A stretch of 50,482 nt of DNA from Flavobacteriaceae bacterium (GTDB taxonomy: Bacteria; Bacteroidota; Bacteroidia; Flavobacteriales; Flavobacteriaceae): positions 1-50,482 of the forward strand of contig JAKISU010000006.1 of assembly GCA_021648445.1 (NCBI GenBank), in the 5' to 3' direction. Position numbers and translations under genes: made by a program. Shown piece after piece: positions 48,783 through 50,482 of the stretch (position 1 is its first letter; every line of letters starts with the position of its first letter). The notes under the pieces are model-generated. The model saw nothing but the letters and a program-made list of their open reading frames with translations, searched no databases and was not told where the DNA came from.

Positions 48783-50404
48783 ATGAAAAAACTAACCCTA
48801 TTCTTTATTGCATTTTCCCTTTTTCAGAATGGATTTTCGCAATTTTTTAAAGACAAAGACGGAGTTACCAAATATGACGGGTATTTCACTTTTTATTATG
48901 ATGTTAATGATGACAAATTATATCTTGAAGTTGAGAAATTAAACACCGAATTTTTATATGTACGTTCCTTATCAGAAGGTGTAGGTTCTAATGATATTGG
49001 TTTAGATAGAGGGCAATTGGGTGATGGAGTAGTGGTAAAATTCCAAAAAGCAGGGAATAAACTATTGTTAATTCAGCCTAATTTGAGATACAGAGCAATA
49101 ACGAATAATGATGATGAACGAAAATCAATTGTAGAGGCTTTTGCAAAATCAGTATTACATGGTTTTATTATTAAAGAGCAGAAAAATAACAAATACTTAG
49201 TTGATGCAACCGGTTTCTTTATCAGAGATGCACATGGAGTAACAAATAGACTAGAGCAAAATGAACAAGGTAACTATAGTTTGGATAAATCGAGAAGTGC
49301 TTTTAATTTAGAACGCACAAAAGCATTTCCTAAAAATGTGGAGTTTGATGTGTTATTGACATTTAAAGGTAAACCAAAAGGTTATAATATCAGAAGTGTT
49401 ACACCAGATGCATCATTGGTAACTGTACATCAACACCATTCCTTTGTTGAATTACCCGATAATAACTATAAATCAAGAGTATACGATACACGTTCAGGAT
49501 GCTATCCAATGTCATATTTAGACTATGCCACACCCATAAATCAATCAATTGTAAAACGATTTATTTACCGTCACCGACTTGAAAAGAAAGACCCTTTAGC
49601 AATTGTAAGTGAAGCAAAAGAACCAATTGTTTACTATTTGACAGAGGTGCTCCTGAGCCTGTTAAATCAGCATTGTTAGATGGTGCTCGTTGGTGGAATC
49701 AAGCTTTTGAAGCCATAGGATACAAAGATGCATTTCAGGTTAAAATGCTTCCTGAAAGTGCAGACCCGTTAGATGTACGCTATAATGTCATTCAATGGGT
49801 ACATCGGTCTACAAGAGGATGGAGTTATGGAGGTAGTATTTCTGACCCAAGAACAGGTGAAATTATTAAAGGACACGTAAGTTTAGGTTCGTTGCGCATC
49901 CGTCAGGATTTTTTAATTGCGCAAGCTTTGCAAGCTCCATATGCTAATGATAATACGGATGACGATTTTGCACTACAAATGGCATTGGCTAGAATCCGTC
50001 AATTATCTGCTCACGAAATAGGGCACACCTTGGGTTTTGCACATAATTTTGCAGCCAGTACAAATGACAGAGCTTCTGTGATGGATTATCCACACCCCAA
50101 ATTAAGCTTAAAAGATAATAAGATCGATTTCTCGGATGCTTACGGCGTTGGAATTGGTGAGTGGGATAAAGTTACAGTAGCCTATGCATATAGAGAATTT
50201 GTCAATGATGAAGATAATCAATTACAGAAAATATTGAATGATGCTTTTGCCAAAGGATTACGTTATATTTCAGATCAAGATGCAAGACCTAAGGGAGGTG
50301 CACATGCCTATGGACATTTATGGGATAATGGAAGTGACCTTTCAGACGAGTTAAATATACTCAAACCATTTAGCTTTTCGGGAGTCAAAAATTCCATCAC
50401 CTAA
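48783..50404 (+). pseudogene. Zinc-dependent metalloprotease (DUF5117/DUF5118-type), frameshifted and 3'-truncated
   Basis: Two ORFs in different frames (48783-49679, 49673-50404) jointly encode one protein; [16 protein letters not shown] zinc motif; reading shifts near 49640 and ends in a remnant of the 162-bp element at 50357. Confidence 0.75.
50357..50385 (+). repeat. Truncated remnant of the 162-bp palindromic element (left end only)
   Basis: ATACTCAAACCATTTAGCTTTTCGGGAGT matches positions 1-29 of subfamily I copies, then sequence diverges. Confidence 0.85.
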
Positions 50405-50482
50405 ATTATCGTATTAATTGATTAATAATCAGTTATTTATATGTTATTAGTTTGGTGTTTTGAATACTATTTAGTATCTTTA

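Noticed and set aside
1-50482. CRISPR arrays, tRNA or rRNA genes, integrases or transposases
   Set aside because: No regularly spaced direct repeats, no tRNA/rRNA-like sequences recognised and no transposase or integrase motif in any listed ORF.

Overview
AT-rich Bacteroidota (Flavobacteriia-like) chromosomal window. (1) About 288-33273 is a nearly continuous plus-strand flexirubin/dialkylresorcinol-aryl polyene type gene cluster: tyrosine/histidine ammonia-lyase-like enzyme, several ketosynthases including a KS/CLF-like pair, two ACPs, FabG, hotdog dehydratases, DarA/DarB-like enzymes, ABC exporter, methyltransferase, LolA, GT2-DUF2062, MMPL-acyltransferase fusion, CrtI-like oxidoreductase, C45-like acyltransferase and AMP-ligase, with a divergent halogenase-like flavoenzyme at the left end. 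This cluster type is already known. (2) 33456-36582 is a small cassette with an Hcp/TssD-like protein, a probable GIY-YIG nuclease effector and an LRR candidate immunity protein. (3) The rest is mostly housekeeping: YifB, an Nramp-like transporter, pxpABC, HAD, AraC/GyrI, prfB and a decayed zinc metalloprotease gene. The most unusual structure is a dispersed palindromic element of exactly 162 bp, with five full-length copies (6761, 23026, 30150, 36869, 44585) that align without gaps, plus a truncated remnant at 50357. The two subfamilies share a central core but have different terminal inverted repeats. Subfamily I carries an uninterrupted 54-codon frame and appears inserted in frame in the N-terminal signal regions of two lipoprotein genes, similar in behaviour to Rickettsia palindromic elements. 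All product calls are by eye from motifs and family recall; no searches were run.
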